Assembly: GCF_000974785.1 (NCBI RefSeq)
Contig: NZ_BBWV01000002.1
Span: 682,001 to 746,000, forward strand
DNA: 64,000 nucleotides
Direction: 5' to 3'
DNA from: Flavihumibacter petaseus NBRC 106054
GTDB lineage: Bacteria; Bacteroidota; Bacteroidia; Chitinophagales; Chitinophagaceae
Made by a program: the position numbers and the translations under genes. Positions 1 through 8,346 of the stretch are shown piece by piece (the first letter of the stretch is position 1; each line of letters starts with the position of its first letter). The notes beneath the pieces were generated by a model. The model searched no databases and was not told the DNA's origin. It saw nothing but the letters and a program-made list of their open reading frames with translations.

Positions 1-215
1 TGCCTGAGACCTTTGATGTGGGCCGCTACCACTCCTGGGTGGTGAAAGAAGATGGATTTCCCGGAGTACTCGAAGTAACAGCAAGAGATGCCTCGGGTAT
101 GATCATGGGACTTCGCCACCGCGAATATGATGTACAGGGCGTACAGTTCCATCCGGAAAGTGTATTAACGCCCAATGGTGAAAAAATGCTTCGCAACTGG
201 TTACAAATCAACTGA
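1..215 (+). CDS. trpG: Anthranilate synthase glutamine amidotransferase subunit, 3' end only
   Basis: Only the C-terminal 70 or so residues are in the window; the frame is open from base 3 and the gene starts upstream. TrpG releases ammonia from glutamine for TrpE, which makes anthranilate from chorismate. Visible are the GRYHSW segment and the FHPES motif, which carries the catalytic His and Glu of class I amidotransferases. The nucleophilic Cys lies outside the window. The stop is 5 bases before trpD, so the two are certainly cotranscribed. PabA-type amidotransferases share these motifs, but the trp context decides for TrpG. Confidence 0.93.
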   Translation, partial: PETFDVGRYHSWVVKEDGFPGVLEVTARDASGMIMGLRHREYDVQGVQFHPESVLTPNGEKMLRNWLQIN

Positions 216-220
216 ACGAC

Positions 221-1213
221 ATGAAAAAAATTCTTCTGCACCTTTTTGAGCACAAAACGCTGAGCCGTCAAATGGCCCGCGACGTGCTGCTGCAGATCGG
301 TAAGGGTGTATATAATGAACATGAAATCACCGCTTTCATGACGGTATTCCTGATGCGGAGCGTAACGATCGAAGAATTGCAGGGATTCCGCGATGCGCTC
401 CTGGAGCTCTGTGTTCCCGTGAGCTTTAACGGTCACGCCGTAATGGACATTGTCGGAACCGGCGGTGATGGCAAGAATACCTTTAATATCAGCACCCTGG
501 CCTGCTTTATTGTGGCCGGTGCGGGACATAAAGTAGCCAAGCACGGCAACTATGGTGCTTCGTCCGTGAGCGGATCGTCGAACGTGATGGAACAGCTCGG
601 ATACAAATTCAAGAACAGCACGGATGCCCTGAACCGTGAACTCGATGAGGCAAATATCTGTTTCCTGCATGCACCCCTGTTTCACCCTGCCTTAAAAGTA
701 GTAGCGCCCATCCGGCGTAACCTGGGGATGCGCACTTTTTTCAATATGCTGGGGCCATTGGTCAATCCTGCTTCGCCGGCATTCCAGTTGGTAGGCGTGT
801 ACAGCCTCGAAATGGGCAGGATCTACAATTACCTCCTGCAGCAAACAGGAAAGGATTTTACCATCATTCACGGCATAGACGGTTATGATGAGATCTCGCT
901 TACCAACGACACAAAAGTGTTCACGCAGGCGGGGGAAAAGATTTACACACCCGAAACGCTGGGCAAGCGGCTTGTTCAGGCTTCAGATATCTATGGCGGA
1001 CAAACCGTAGAGGAAGCAGCGAAACTGTTCCGACAGATCCTGGATGGAAATGGCAGCTGGGCGCAGAATGCAGTGGTGCTGGCCAATGCCGCCATGGCGC
1101 TGTATGGCACCGGGCAGTTCAATAATTATGACACTGCCTATGCCGAAGCTGTGGAGAGCCTGGAAAGTGGAAAAGCAAAGCGGTCACTGGAAGCACTGGT
1201 GGCGTTACAATAA
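221..1213 (+). CDS. trpD: Anthranilate phosphoribosyltransferase
   Basis: Transfers phosphoribose from PRPP to anthranilate, the second dedicated step of tryptophan synthesis, in the cytoplasm. At 330 residues it has the normal length for a stand-alone TrpD. The PRPP-binding GTGGDG motif is at residues 79-84, followed by the NISTL segment and a KHGNYGASS stretch typical of the family. The ATG lies 5 bases after the trpG stop and trpC starts 20 bases after its end, so it sits inside the trp operon. No sign of damage. Confidence 0.97.
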   Translation: MKKILLHLFEHKTLSRQMARDVLLQIGKGVYNEHEITAFMTVFLMRSVTIEELQGFRDALLELCVPVSFNGHAVMDIVGTGGDGKNTFNISTLACFIVAGAGHKVAKHGNYGASSVSGSSNVMEQLGYKFKNSTDALNRELDEANICFLHAPLFHPALKVVAPIRRNLGMRTFFNMLGPLVNPASPAFQLVGVYSLEMGRIYNYLLQQTGKDFTIIHGIDGYDEISLTNDTKVFTQAGEKIYTPETLGKRLVQASDIYGGQTVEEAAKLFRQILDGNGSWAQNAVVLANAAMALYGTGQFNNYDTAYAEAVESLESGKAKRSLEALVALQ

Positions 1214-1233
1214 AAAATTATTTTGCAGGCAGA

Positions 1234-2025
1234 ATGAATATTTTAGATCAGATCATCGCAAGGAAACGGGAGGAAGTAGCTTACCGGAAAAAACACCAGC
1301 CGGTGGAACGTTTGCGGGACCAGGGGAGTTTTCACCGGTCCGTTTATTCCCTGGGTGTATTTCTGCAGGACAAGGCCTATACCGGTATCATTGCAGAATT
1401 CAAGCGGCGATCCCCATCCAAAGGGGTGATCAATGCTGAAGCGTCAGTAGAAGATGTAACCCGTGCATATGCCGGTAATGGCGCCAGTGCAATTTCAGTG
1501 CTGACTGACAGGGATTTTTTTGGCGGATCCACCGCTGATCTCGAAGCAGCCCGGTTTAACCAGGTTCCCCTGTTGCGCAAGGACTTTATTATCGATCCCT
1601 ATCAGCTGACGGAAGCCAGGGCCATGGGGGCAGATGTCATCCTGCTGATTGCCGCCTGTCTCTCTCCCGTGCAGGTAAAGGACCTGGCAGCTGAAGCGCT
1701 GTCACTCGGACTGGAAGTGCTGCTGGAGTTACATGACGAACAGGAACTGGAACATGTTTGTAAAGAGACGGCCATTATTGGCATCAACAACCGCGACCTG
1801 AAAACTTTTACGGTCGATATCGACAGAAGCCTCCGGATGGCGGCACAGTTACCGGTGGATAAGCTGAAAGTGGCGGAGAGCGGCATCGATAAGGTAGAGA
1901 ATGTGATGAAATTCCGGGAACATGGTTTCCAGGGATTCCTGATCGGCGAACAATTCATGAAGGCGGATGATCCCGCCAGGGCATTTCAGCAGTTTGTGAT
2001 TGCCCTGCGTAAATTATCGGTTTGA
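1234..2025 (+). CDS. trpC: Indole-3-glycerol phosphate synthase
   Basis: Closes the indole ring by decarboxylating CdRP to indole-3-glycerol phosphate. A 263-residue single (beta/alpha)8 barrel, not fused to TrpF. Family marks include AEFKRRSPSKG near residue 50 with the catalytic Lys, LRKDFIID around residue 113, GINNRDL with the conserved Asn, and VAESGI near the C terminus. It lies 20 bases after trpD and 56 bases before trpF. The leader just before the ATG contains TTATTTTG, one base short of a Bacteroidota -7 box, so weak internal initiation is possible but unproven. Confidence 0.97.
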   Translation: MNILDQIIARKREEVAYRKKHQPVERLRDQGSFHRSVYSLGVFLQDKAYTGIIAEFKRRSPSKGVINAEASVEDVTRAYAGNGASAISVLTDRDFFGGSTADLEAARFNQVPLLRKDFIIDPYQLTEARAMGADVILLIAACLSPVQVKDLAAEALSLGLEVLLELHDEQELEHVCKETAIIGINNRDLKTFTVDIDRSLRMAAQLPVDKLKVAESGIDKVENVMKFREHGFQGFLIGEQFMKADDPARAFQQFVIALRKLSV

Positions 2026-2081
2026 CAATACGGCCACTGACATGGCTGTTTTCTGAATAACACTTAAAATCCGGGCACAGT

Positions 2082-2723
2082 ATGAGAGTAAAAGTGTGTG
2101 GCATGACCCAACTGGCACAGGTCGACAGGCTGGAAAGTTTGGGAGCAACATTTGCGGGCTTCATTTTTTATCCGAAAAGTCCGCGGTATGTATTGCGCTA
2201 CATGACCACAACCCAATTAAAAAAAGAGAATAATATCAATAAAGTAGGCGTGTTTGTCAATGCAGGAATAGAGGAAGTATTACAGATGGTGGATGAATGC
2301 CGCCTCCACATGGTACAATTGCATGGCGATGAAACACCCAAGTATTGTGAAAAGATAGCCGATTATGTTTCTGTGGTAAAAGCTTTCCGGCTGAGTGAAA
2401 ACGACAGTATTTCCTGGATGACCCGGCCCTATATGGAGTGCTGTGATATGTTCCTCTTTGATACAATGGGCGTAGGGTATGGCGGCACCGGGAAAAAATT
2501 CGACTGGAAAATCCTGAAGGACGAACATATCGGCAAACCTTTTTTTCTCAGCGGGGGTATCGAGCCGGGTGATGAGGAGTCACTGATCACCTTTTCAAAG
2601 CAGCCCGAGGCGAAAGGACTATTTGCCATTGATATCAACAGCAGGTTTGAAACCAGTCCGGGCGTGAAAGACCTGGAGAAGGTCGGAACATTTATTAAAA
2701 ATCTAAACGTGATACAGCCATGA
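2082..2723 (+). CDS. trpF: Phosphoribosylanthranilate isomerase
   Basis: Amadori isomerisation of phosphoribosylanthranilate to CdRP. 213 residues, the usual length. The N terminus MRVKVCGMT holds the catalytic Cys of TrpF; the barrel continues with GFIFYPKSPRYV, a VQLHGDE segment and a C-terminal LSGGIEPGD phosphate-binding loop with the catalytic Asp on strand 6 (LFDTMGVGYGGTGKKFDW). The stop overlaps the start of the following GNAT gene by 4 bases (ATGA), implying translational coupling. Since a normal HisA is also encoded in this operon, no dual-function PriA enzyme is needed. Confidence 0.96.
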   Translation: MRVKVCGMTQLAQVDRLESLGATFAGFIFYPKSPRYVLRYMTTTQLKKENNINKVGVFVNAGIEEVLQMVDECRLHMVQLHGDETPKYCEKIADYVSVVKAFRLSENDSISWMTRPYMECCDMFLFDTMGVGYGGTGKKFDWKILKDEHIGKPFFLSGGIEPGDEESLITFSKQPEAKGLFAIDINSRFETSPGVKDLEKVGTFIKNLNVIQP

Positions 2724-3208
2724 TCATACGGCAAGCGGTATCAGGCGATCTTCCTGCGATACTGGATATCTACAACGATGCGATCCTGAACACTACTGCC
2801 GTGTATGATTACCAGCCACACACCCTGGCGATGCGGGAAACCTGGTTCAACACGAAAGTTGAACAACGGATGCCTGTACTCGTTGCGGAAGACAGTGGCA
2901 TGATCCAGGGCTTTGCCTCCTACGGCCCCTTCCGGGCATGGGCAGCTTATCAGTATACCGTAGAGAATGCGATATATGTACATCCCGCGCACCGGGGAAA
3001 AGGCATTGCCAAAGCACTGATGCAGCCGCTGATTGAAGCGGCAAGAAAGCAGCAACTCCATACGATGGTAGCTGGCATTGATGCCAGTAATGCAGCGAGT
3101 ATCGCCTTGCACAGGCAATTCGGTTTTGAGGAAGTGGCGTGTTTCAAAGAGGTGGGATACAAATTCAACCGCTGGCTGGATCTCGTGTTCCTTCAATTGA
3201 TGTTGTAA
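2720..3208 (+). CDS. GNAT N-acetyltransferase, phosphinothricin/methionine-sulfoximine acetyltransferase type
   Basis: A 162-residue single GNAT domain. It opens IIRQAVSGDLPAILDIYNDA, has a central ENAIYVHPAHRGKGIAKALM segment with the acetyl-CoA loop (R-G-K-G-I-A), and ends with ALHRQFGFEEVACFKEVGYKF, the pattern of the Pat/Bar/MnaT group that acetylates the amino group of glutamate- or methionine-like compounds. The start overlaps trpF (ATGA) and trpB begins 9 bases after its stop, so it is made together with the tryptophan enzymes. Its true substrate cannot be read from sequence; acetylation of an amino-acid analogue or pathway metabolite is inference. Confidence 0.85.
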   Translation: MIIRQAVSGDLPAILDIYNDAILNTTAVYDYQPHTLAMRETWFNTKVEQRMPVLVAEDSGMIQGFASYGPFRAWAAYQYTVENAIYVHPAHRGKGIAKALMQPLIEAARKQQLHTMVAGIDASNAASIALHRQFGFEEVACFKEVGYKFNRWLDLVFLQLML

Positions 3209-3217
3209 AAAGAAATT

Positions 3218-4429
3218 ATGGAAACAAGTTATCAGCATCCTTCCCCGGAAGGGTATTATGGCCGCTTCGGTGGTGCTTATATTCCGGAAATGCTTTTCCC
3301 CAATGTGGAGGAATTGCAGGCCCGGTACCTCCAGATCATGGAAGAACCGGCTTTCCGGCAGGAGTTCAATGAGCTGCTGCGCGATTATGTGGGCAGGCCA
3401 AGTCCCCTGTATCTCGCCAGGAGGCTTAGCCAGGCTTATGGTGTGCAGCTCTACCTGAAAAGGGAAGACCTCAACCACACGGGTGCGCACAAGATCAACA
3501 ATACCATCGGGCAGATCCTGCTGGCGGAAAGGCTCGGCAAAAAAAGGATCATCGCAGAAACGGGAGCGGGGCAGCATGGGGTTGCTACAGCAACCGTCTG
3601 TGCCCTGAAAGGCCTTGAATGCATTGTGTATATGGGGGAGAAGGACATTGAACGCCAGGCGCCTAATGTTGCGCGGATGCACATGCTTGGCGCTAAAGTG
3701 ATTCCGGCCACCAGTGGCAGCAAAACGCTCAAGGATGCTACCAATGAAGCGATCCGCGACTGGATCAACCACCCGCATGATACCCACTATATTATTGGCA
3801 GTGTGGTTGGTCCCCATCCTTACCCGGATATGGTTGCCCGCTTTCAAAGTATTATCAGTGAAGAAACGCGCTGGCAGCTGAAAGAAAAGACGGGGAGGGA
3901 AACACCGGATCGCGTGATCGCTTGTGTGGGTGGTGGTTCAAATGCTGCAGGTGCCTTTTATCATTTCCTTGATGAGCCGCAGGTGGAGCTTGTCGCAGTG
4001 GAAGCCGCCGGCCTGGGGATTCATAGCGGACTGAGTGCGGCAACTACGGCCCTCGGCCGACCGGGAATTTTACACGGCAGCAAGAGCATTGTGATGCAGA
4101 CCGAAGATGGGCAGGTAGTGGAACCGCACAGTATTTCCGCCGGACTGGATTATCCCGGTATCGGACCCCTGCATGCGCATTTGTTTGACAGTGGCCGGGG
4201 AAAATTTCTCAGCGCAACAGATGAGGAGTCAGTGCGGGCCGCCTTTAAACTGGCACAACTGGAAGGCATTATTCCTGCACTGGAATCAGCGCACGCACTT
4301 GCAGCGCTGGATCAGCTGGACCTGGTAAACGGTGAAACCATCGTGCTTTGCCTCAGCGGTCGCGGCGACAAGGATATGGCCACCTATATGAAGCAATTGC
4401 AAATGACCAACGGAGCGAATTATGAGTAA
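3218..4429 (+). CDS. trpB: Tryptophan synthase beta subunit
   Basis: PLP enzyme that condenses indole with serine to give tryptophan, working as an alpha2beta2 complex with TrpA. 403 residues, TrpB1 type. The PLP lysine is K92 in HTGAHKIN; the [10 protein letters not shown] carboxylate loop with the catalytic Glu and the phosphate-binding CVGGGSNA loop are intact, as is the C-terminal LSGRGDKDM segment. Starts with ATG 9 bases after the GNAT gene and overlaps trpA by 8 bases. Confidence 0.98.
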   Translation: METSYQHPSPEGYYGRFGGAYIPEMLFPNVEELQARYLQIMEEPAFRQEFNELLRDYVGRPSPLYLARRLSQAYGVQLYLKREDLNHTGAHKINNTIGQILLAERLGKKRIIAETGAGQHGVATATVCALKGLECIVYMGEKDIERQAPNVARMHMLGAKVIPATSGSKTLKDATNEAIRDWINHPHDTHYIIGSVVGPHPYPDMVARFQSIISEETRWQLKEKTGRETPDRVIACVGGGSNAAGAFYHFLDEPQVELVAVEAAGLGIHSGLSAATTALGRPGILHGSKSIVMQTEDGQVVEPHSISAGLDYPGIGPLHAHLFDSGRGKFLSATDEESVRAAFKLAQLEGIIPALESAHALAALDQLDLVNGETIVLCLSGRGDKDMATYMKQLQMTNGANYE

Positions 4430-5195
4430 GATCAAATCGGTATTTGTGCCGGGCAAAGCCGGCGGCATTCTAAACGTATATATTACAGCAGGCTATCCTC
4501 AGCTGAACAGCCTCGCGGAAATTCTTCCTGCACTGCAGGATGGTGGTGCAGACCTCGTAGAGATCGGTATACCCTACAGTGATCCGCTGGCTGACGGGCC
4601 TGTTATCCAGCACAGCAGCACCGTTGCGCTGGCAAACGGCATGACGTTGCAGCTGTTGCTTGAACAGCTGTCGGCCCTGAAAGACCGCTTGACCGTTCCT
4701 GTCATACTGATGGGATACATGAACTCCGTGATGCAGTATGGTTTCGAAAAATTCTGTGCTGATGCGGCAGCTGCAGGTGTATCCGGTCTGATCCTTCCCG
4801 ACCTTCCCGAGTTTGAATTCCGCAAGGAATATGGCGCTGTGATCAACCGTAACGGGTTGGATTTTATTTTCCTCGTTACACCGGAGACTGCCGAAGAACG
4901 TGTACGCAGGCTTGACGAATTAAGCAACGGCTTCTTGTATGCAGTATCATCGTCTTCCACTACCGGATCGGACAAGGATATGAGTGCAGTCATCGATTAC
5001 CTGCAACGCCTGAAGAAAATGAAATTGAAAAATCCTGTTCTGGTGGGTTTCGGCATACGCGACCGGCAGAGCTTTGCCGCAGCTACTGCCATTGCCGATG
5101 GCGCCATTATCGGCAGCGCCTTCATTCAATCACTTGAAAACAGCAGCGATCCGGCAGCGGATACCACGCGTTTTCTGCAAAGTATCCGTTCATGA
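4422..5195 (+). CDS. trpA: Tryptophan synthase alpha subunit
   Basis: Cleaves indole-3-glycerol phosphate to indole, which is channelled to TrpB. 257-residue (beta/alpha)8 barrel. The [17 protein letters not shown] segment carries both the catalytic Glu and the conserved Asp; LILPDLP and the C-terminal GFGIRD and GSAFI phosphate loops follow. Starts inside the end of trpB (8-base overlap) and itself overlaps hisH by 4 bases, physically joining the trp and his parts of the operon. Confidence 0.97.
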   Translation: MSKIKSVFVPGKAGGILNVYITAGYPQLNSLAEILPALQDGGADLVEIGIPYSDPLADGPVIQHSSTVALANGMTLQLLLEQLSALKDRLTVPVILMGYMNSVMQYGFEKFCADAAAAGVSGLILPDLPEFEFRKEYGAVINRNGLDFIFLVTPETAEERVRRLDELSNGFLYAVSSSSTTGSDKDMSAVIDYLQRLKKMKLKNPVLVGFGIRDRQSFAAATAIADGAIIGSAFIQSLENSSDPAADTTRFLQSIRS

Positions 5196-5791
5196 CCACG
5201 GCCATCGTGCAATATAATGCAGGCAATATCCGGAGTGTGTTGTATGCACTGGAGCGTATCGGTACCACGGCTATCGTTACGGATGATCCGGAACAGTTGC
5301 GCAGCGCAGACAAAGTGATCTTTCCCGGTGTTGGCGAGGCCAGCTCGGCCATGGCGTATCTTAAAGAACGCGGCCTTGACCAGGTGATTGCGGGCCTCAC
5401 GCAACCTGTACTGGGCATTTGCCTGGGCATGCAGCTGATGTGCAGCTGGTCAGAAGAAAATGATACCGTTTGTCTCGGAATATTTCCGGAAAAAGTGAAA
5501 CGTTTTCGTCCGGCAGATAAATTGCTGAAAGTACCGCAGATCGGGTGGAATAACATCACCAGGCTCAAGAGTTCCCTCTTCGAAGGCGTAGCAGAAAACA
5601 GTTACTGCTATTTCGTGCATGGCTATCATGCTGCCATAGGCAGTCATACCATTGCCACCACCGATTATGGCGGGGACTATAGTTCAGGGCTGCACCGCGA
5701 AAATTTTTACGGGGTCCAGTTCCATCCTGAAAAATCTGCAGCAGTGGGAGAACAGATCCTGCGCAACTTTTTGTTCAAGATCAATACATGA
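5192..5791 (+). CDS. hisH: Imidazole glycerol phosphate synthase, glutaminase subunit
   Basis: Class I glutamine amidotransferase that feeds ammonia to HisF for imidazole ring formation. 199 residues. The nucleophile is C77 in GICLGMQ, and the His-Glu pair sits in FHPEKS near the C terminus; VFPGVGEA supplies the oxyanion-strand region. ATGA overlap with trpA upstream and with the GNAT-HisA gene downstream. In many genomes hisH follows hisB; here it directly follows trpA. Confidence 0.97.
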   Translation: MTTAIVQYNAGNIRSVLYALERIGTTAIVTDDPEQLRSADKVIFPGVGEASSAMAYLKERGLDQVIAGLTQPVLGICLGMQLMCSWSEENDTVCLGIFPEKVKRFRPADKLLKVPQIGWNNITRLKSSLFEGVAENSYCYFVHGYHAAIGSHTIATTDYGGDYSSGLHRENFYGVQFHPEKSAAVGEQILRNFLFKINT

Positions 5792-6939
5792 ACCGGTTAA
5801 CAATCAAAGCAAATCTTTGCCGGCCCCAACTGGACGGCGTGTGGGCACTGCGCCGGGAAGCCATGTATCCAGAACGGGAGCTCTCTTTTGTACAGCTGCC
5901 CGATGATGCAGCGGGGCATCACCTTGGGATGGAAACAGACGGGCAACTGGTGAGCGTGGTGAGTTTTTTTGTAAAAGGAAAGAGCCTCCAGTTCCGCAAG
6001 CTGGCTACAGCAGAACGGTTCAGGAACCAGGGACTGGCAACGCGGTTATTGCAGGAAGTCTTTTCCTTCGCAGCGCAGCACCGGATGGACGAGATCTGGT
6101 GCAATGCAAGACTCGAAGCCATCAGCCTGTATGAGACGATGAATATGCGGCGCGAAGGGAACACCTGGCAGGCTAACGGGCATAATTATACGATCATGAA
6201 GAAAATACTGAACCGCCGTATGGAGATTATCCCGGCGATTGACCTGATAGATGGTAAATGCGTGCGCCTTACGCAGGGCGATTACAACCAGAAGACCATA
6301 TACAATGAAGATCCGCTGGAGGTAGCGCTGGAATTTGAAGCAGCGGGACTGCGAAGGCTCCATTTGGTGGACCTTGACGGTGCTCGCCTGGGAAAGGTAA
6401 CCAACTGGAAAGTGTTGGAGCGGATTGCTTCCAGGACCGGGCTGGTGATTGATTTCGGCGGCGGGGTGAAAACAGCGGAGGACCTGCGGATTGTGCTGGA
6501 AAGTGGTGCAGCGCTGGTGACCATTGGCAGCCTCGCGGTAAAAGCACCAGATACATTCGCCGCCTGGATGAGCACTTATGGCGCAGACAAATTTCTATTG
6601 GGCGCTGATGTAAAAAATGAAAAGATCGCAGTTGCCGGCTGGCTGGAAACAACTGATGTCTGGATCTATGATTTCCTGCGCGAGTATTTTCAGAAAGGCA
6701 TTCGCCAGGTATTCTGTACGGATGTGAGCAAAGACGGCAAACTCGAAGGTCCGGCCCTGGATCTTTACAGGAATATATTGAAAGAATTGCCGGAACTCGA
6801 TTTAATCGCTTCCGGCGGTGTCAGCAATATGGCTGATGTGGAAGCCCTGGCAGAAATCGGTTGCGCCGGGGTGATCATCGGCAAGGCGATCTATGAGAAC
6901 AGGATCACCCTGAAAGACCTTCAATCCTTTCAAGCTTAA
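5788..6939 (+). CDS. hisA: Fusion protein: N-terminal GNAT acetyltransferase domain joined to HisA (ProFAR isomerase)
   Basis: One uninterrupted 383-residue frame. Residues 1-140 are a GNAT domain: [20 protein letters not shown] is the acetyl-CoA-binding strand and loop, and [16 protein letters not shown] is the usual C-terminal GNAT end. From Met145 (base 6220) a complete 239-residue HisA follows, beginning [17 protein letters not shown] with the first catalytic Asp, then GGGVKT, a [13 protein letters not shown] loop with the second catalytic Asp region, ASGGVSN and GVIIGKAIY. HisA isomerises ProFAR to PRFAR. No stop lies between the domains. The ATG at 6220 could also start HisA alone, though no good ribosome site precedes it. 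Overlaps hisH by 4 bases; hisF follows 9 bases after. Confidence 0.88.
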   Translation: MNRLTIKANLCRPQLDGVWALRREAMYPERELSFVQLPDDAAGHHLGMETDGQLVSVVSFFVKGKSLQFRKLATAERFRNQGLATRLLQEVFSFAAQHRMDEIWCNARLEAISLYETMNMRREGNTWQANGHNYTIMKKILNRRMEIIPAIDLIDGKCVRLTQGDYNQKTIYNEDPLEVALEFEAAGLRRLHLVDLDGARLGKVTNWKVLERIASRTGLVIDFGGGVKTAEDLRIVLESGAALVTIGSLAVKAPDTFAAWMSTYGADKFLLGADVKNEKIAVAGWLETTDVWIYDFLREYFQKGIRQVFCTDVSKDGKLEGPALDLYRNILKELPELDLIASGGVSNMADVEALAEIGCAGVIIGKAIYENRITLKDLQSFQA

Positions 6940-6948
6940 ATCAGCATC

Positions 6949-7707
6949 GTGCTTACAAAACGCATTATACCCTGCCTCGATATCAAAGACGGCAGAACCG
7001 TTAAAGGGACCAATTTCGTTGACCTTCGTGATGCCGGCGATCCGGTTGAACTGGGAAGGCTGTATGCTGAACAAGGTGCCGACGAACTCGTGTTCCTGGA
7101 CATCACGGCTACAGTCGAAAAAAGAAAAACGCTGCGTGAGCTGGTAAACCGGATCAGTCACGGTATCAATATTCCCTTTACCGTGGGTGGCGGTATCAGC
7201 AGTGTGGAAGACGTCAGTGTGTTGCTGCAGCATGGAGCAGATAAGATCTCGGTGAATACTGCGGCATTTAAAAATCCGGCACTGATCACAGACCTTGAAA
7301 AGAGCTTCGGAAGCCAGTGTGTGGTATTGGCCATCGATACCCGGCTGGAAGAAGATGGCAACTGGTATGTATACCTCAACGGCGGAAGAACCCGCACGGA
7401 ACGACTGTGCACGGACTGGGCAAAAGAAGGCGTGGCGCGTGGCGCAGGCGAAATTCTGCTGACCTCAATGAACCACGATGGCACCAAGCAGGGGTTTGCC
7501 CTGGATATCACGGCAGAACTATCACGCAGCCTGCAGGTTCCGGTGATAGCCAGCGGTGGCGGTGGAAATGCCGCGCATTTTGCCGAAGTATTTGAAAAAG
7601 CCGGCGCGGATGCAGCGCTGGCAGCCAGTATCTTCCATTTCAAGGAAGTAGCCATTCCGGACCTGAAAGCCGAACTGGCCGCACGCGGCCTGCCCATCCG
7701 GCGTTAG
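6949..7707 (+). CDS. hisF: Imidazole glycerol phosphate synthase, cyclase subunit
   Basis: Uses ammonia from HisH to turn PRFAR into imidazole glycerol phosphate and AICAR. 252-residue barrel starting at GTG; the protein begins [20 protein letters not shown], which has the N-terminal catalytic Asp and fixes the start. Further marks: VGGGIS phosphate loop, VVLAIDTR with the second catalytic Asp, [10 protein letters not shown] and ASGGGGN. The GTG start is the only non-ATG one in this operon. Confidence 0.97.
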   Translation: MLTKRIIPCLDIKDGRTVKGTNFVDLRDAGDPVELGRLYAEQGADELVFLDITATVEKRKTLRELVNRISHGINIPFTVGGGISSVEDVSVLLQHGADKISVNTAAFKNPALITDLEKSFGSQCVVLAIDTRLEEDGNWYVYLNGGRTRTERLCTDWAKEGVARGAGEILLTSMNHDGTKQGFALDITAELSRSLQVPVIASGGGGNAAHFAEVFEKAGADAALAASIFHFKEVAIPDLKAELAARGLPIRR

Positions 7708-7720
7708 TGATAAAACAGCT

Positions 7721-7728
7721 TATTTTTG
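7721..7728 (+). promoter_or_regulatory. Candidate -7 box before hisIE
   Basis: TATTTTTG matches the Bacteroidota TAnnTTTG -7 consensus and ends only 4 bases before the hisIE ATG. No convincing TTTG -33 element is at the right distance. If used, the transcript would be nearly leaderless. Confidence 0.3.
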
Positions 7729-7732
7729 CAAT

Positions 7733-8329
7733 ATGAAAGTGGATTTCGAAAAATATCCCGATCAGCTCGTTCCGGCCATCGTACAGGACCACCAGACCCA
7801 GAAAGTGCTGATGCTGGGATTCATGAACCCCGAAGCGCTGCACCAGACAGAATCAACCGGGAAAGTGACCTTTTACAGCCGCAGTAAAAAGAGGCTGTGG
7901 ACCAAGGGGGAAGAAAGCGGTAATTTCCTGGAACTCAGGTCGATTGCTGCTGATTGTGACCATGATACGCTGTTGATCAAGGCGCATCCCGTAGGACCTG
8001 TCTGCCATACCGGCGCCGATACCTGCTGGAGTGAAAGAAACCACTCGGAGGACTTCCTTCAATACCTGGAAGATATCATCGACCTGCGCCGCCAGGCTTC
8101 TCCGGATACATCCTATGTAGCCAAGCTTTTTTCAAAAGGCATTAACAAAGTGGCGCAAAAGGTTGGGGAAGAGGCTGTTGAACTGGTCATTGAGGCGAAA
8201 GACAACAATGACGCGCTTTTCCTGAACGAAGCGGCCGACCTTCTTTTCCACTATTTGCTTTTGCTTAACGCCAAAGGCTTTAGCTTGCAGGATGTGGTGG
8301 AAATCCTGAAAGACCGTCATTCCAAATAA
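7733..8329 (+). CDS. hisI: Bifunctional phosphoribosyl-AMP cyclohydrolase / phosphoribosyl-ATP pyrophosphatase
   Basis: HisIE fusion performing steps 2 and 3 of histidine synthesis. Residues 1-105 are the cyclohydrolase: FYSRSKKRLWTKGEESGN, then AADCDHDTLL and HTGADTCW, which contribute the Asp and Cys metal ligands. Residues 110-198 are the all-alpha MazG-like pyrophosphatase with KVGEEAVELVIEAK and NEAADLLFH acidic Mg-binding motifs. It lies 25 bases after hisF. A TATTTTTG box ends 4 bases before its ATG, so it may also have its own promoter. hisG, hisD, hisC and hisB are not in the window. Confidence 0.96.
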   Translation: MKVDFEKYPDQLVPAIVQDHQTQKVLMLGFMNPEALHQTESTGKVTFYSRSKKRLWTKGEESGNFLELRSIAADCDHDTLLIKAHPVGPVCHTGADTCWSERNHSEDFLQYLEDIIDLRRQASPDTSYVAKLFSKGINKVAQKVGEEAVELVIEAKDNNDALFLNEAADLLFHYLLLLNAKGFSLQDVVEILKDRHSK

Positions 8330-8346
8330 ATTTGCTACCCGGACAT

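Noticed and set aside
2741-3847. 368-codon open frame on the minus strand across the GNAT gene and trpB
   Set aside because: Antisense to two certain genes, no family motifs, and long antisense frames are common at this base composition.
5788-6219. Separate GNAT gene ending before hisA
   Set aside because: No stop codon in frame between the GNAT domain and the HisA start; as given, the sequence encodes one protein.
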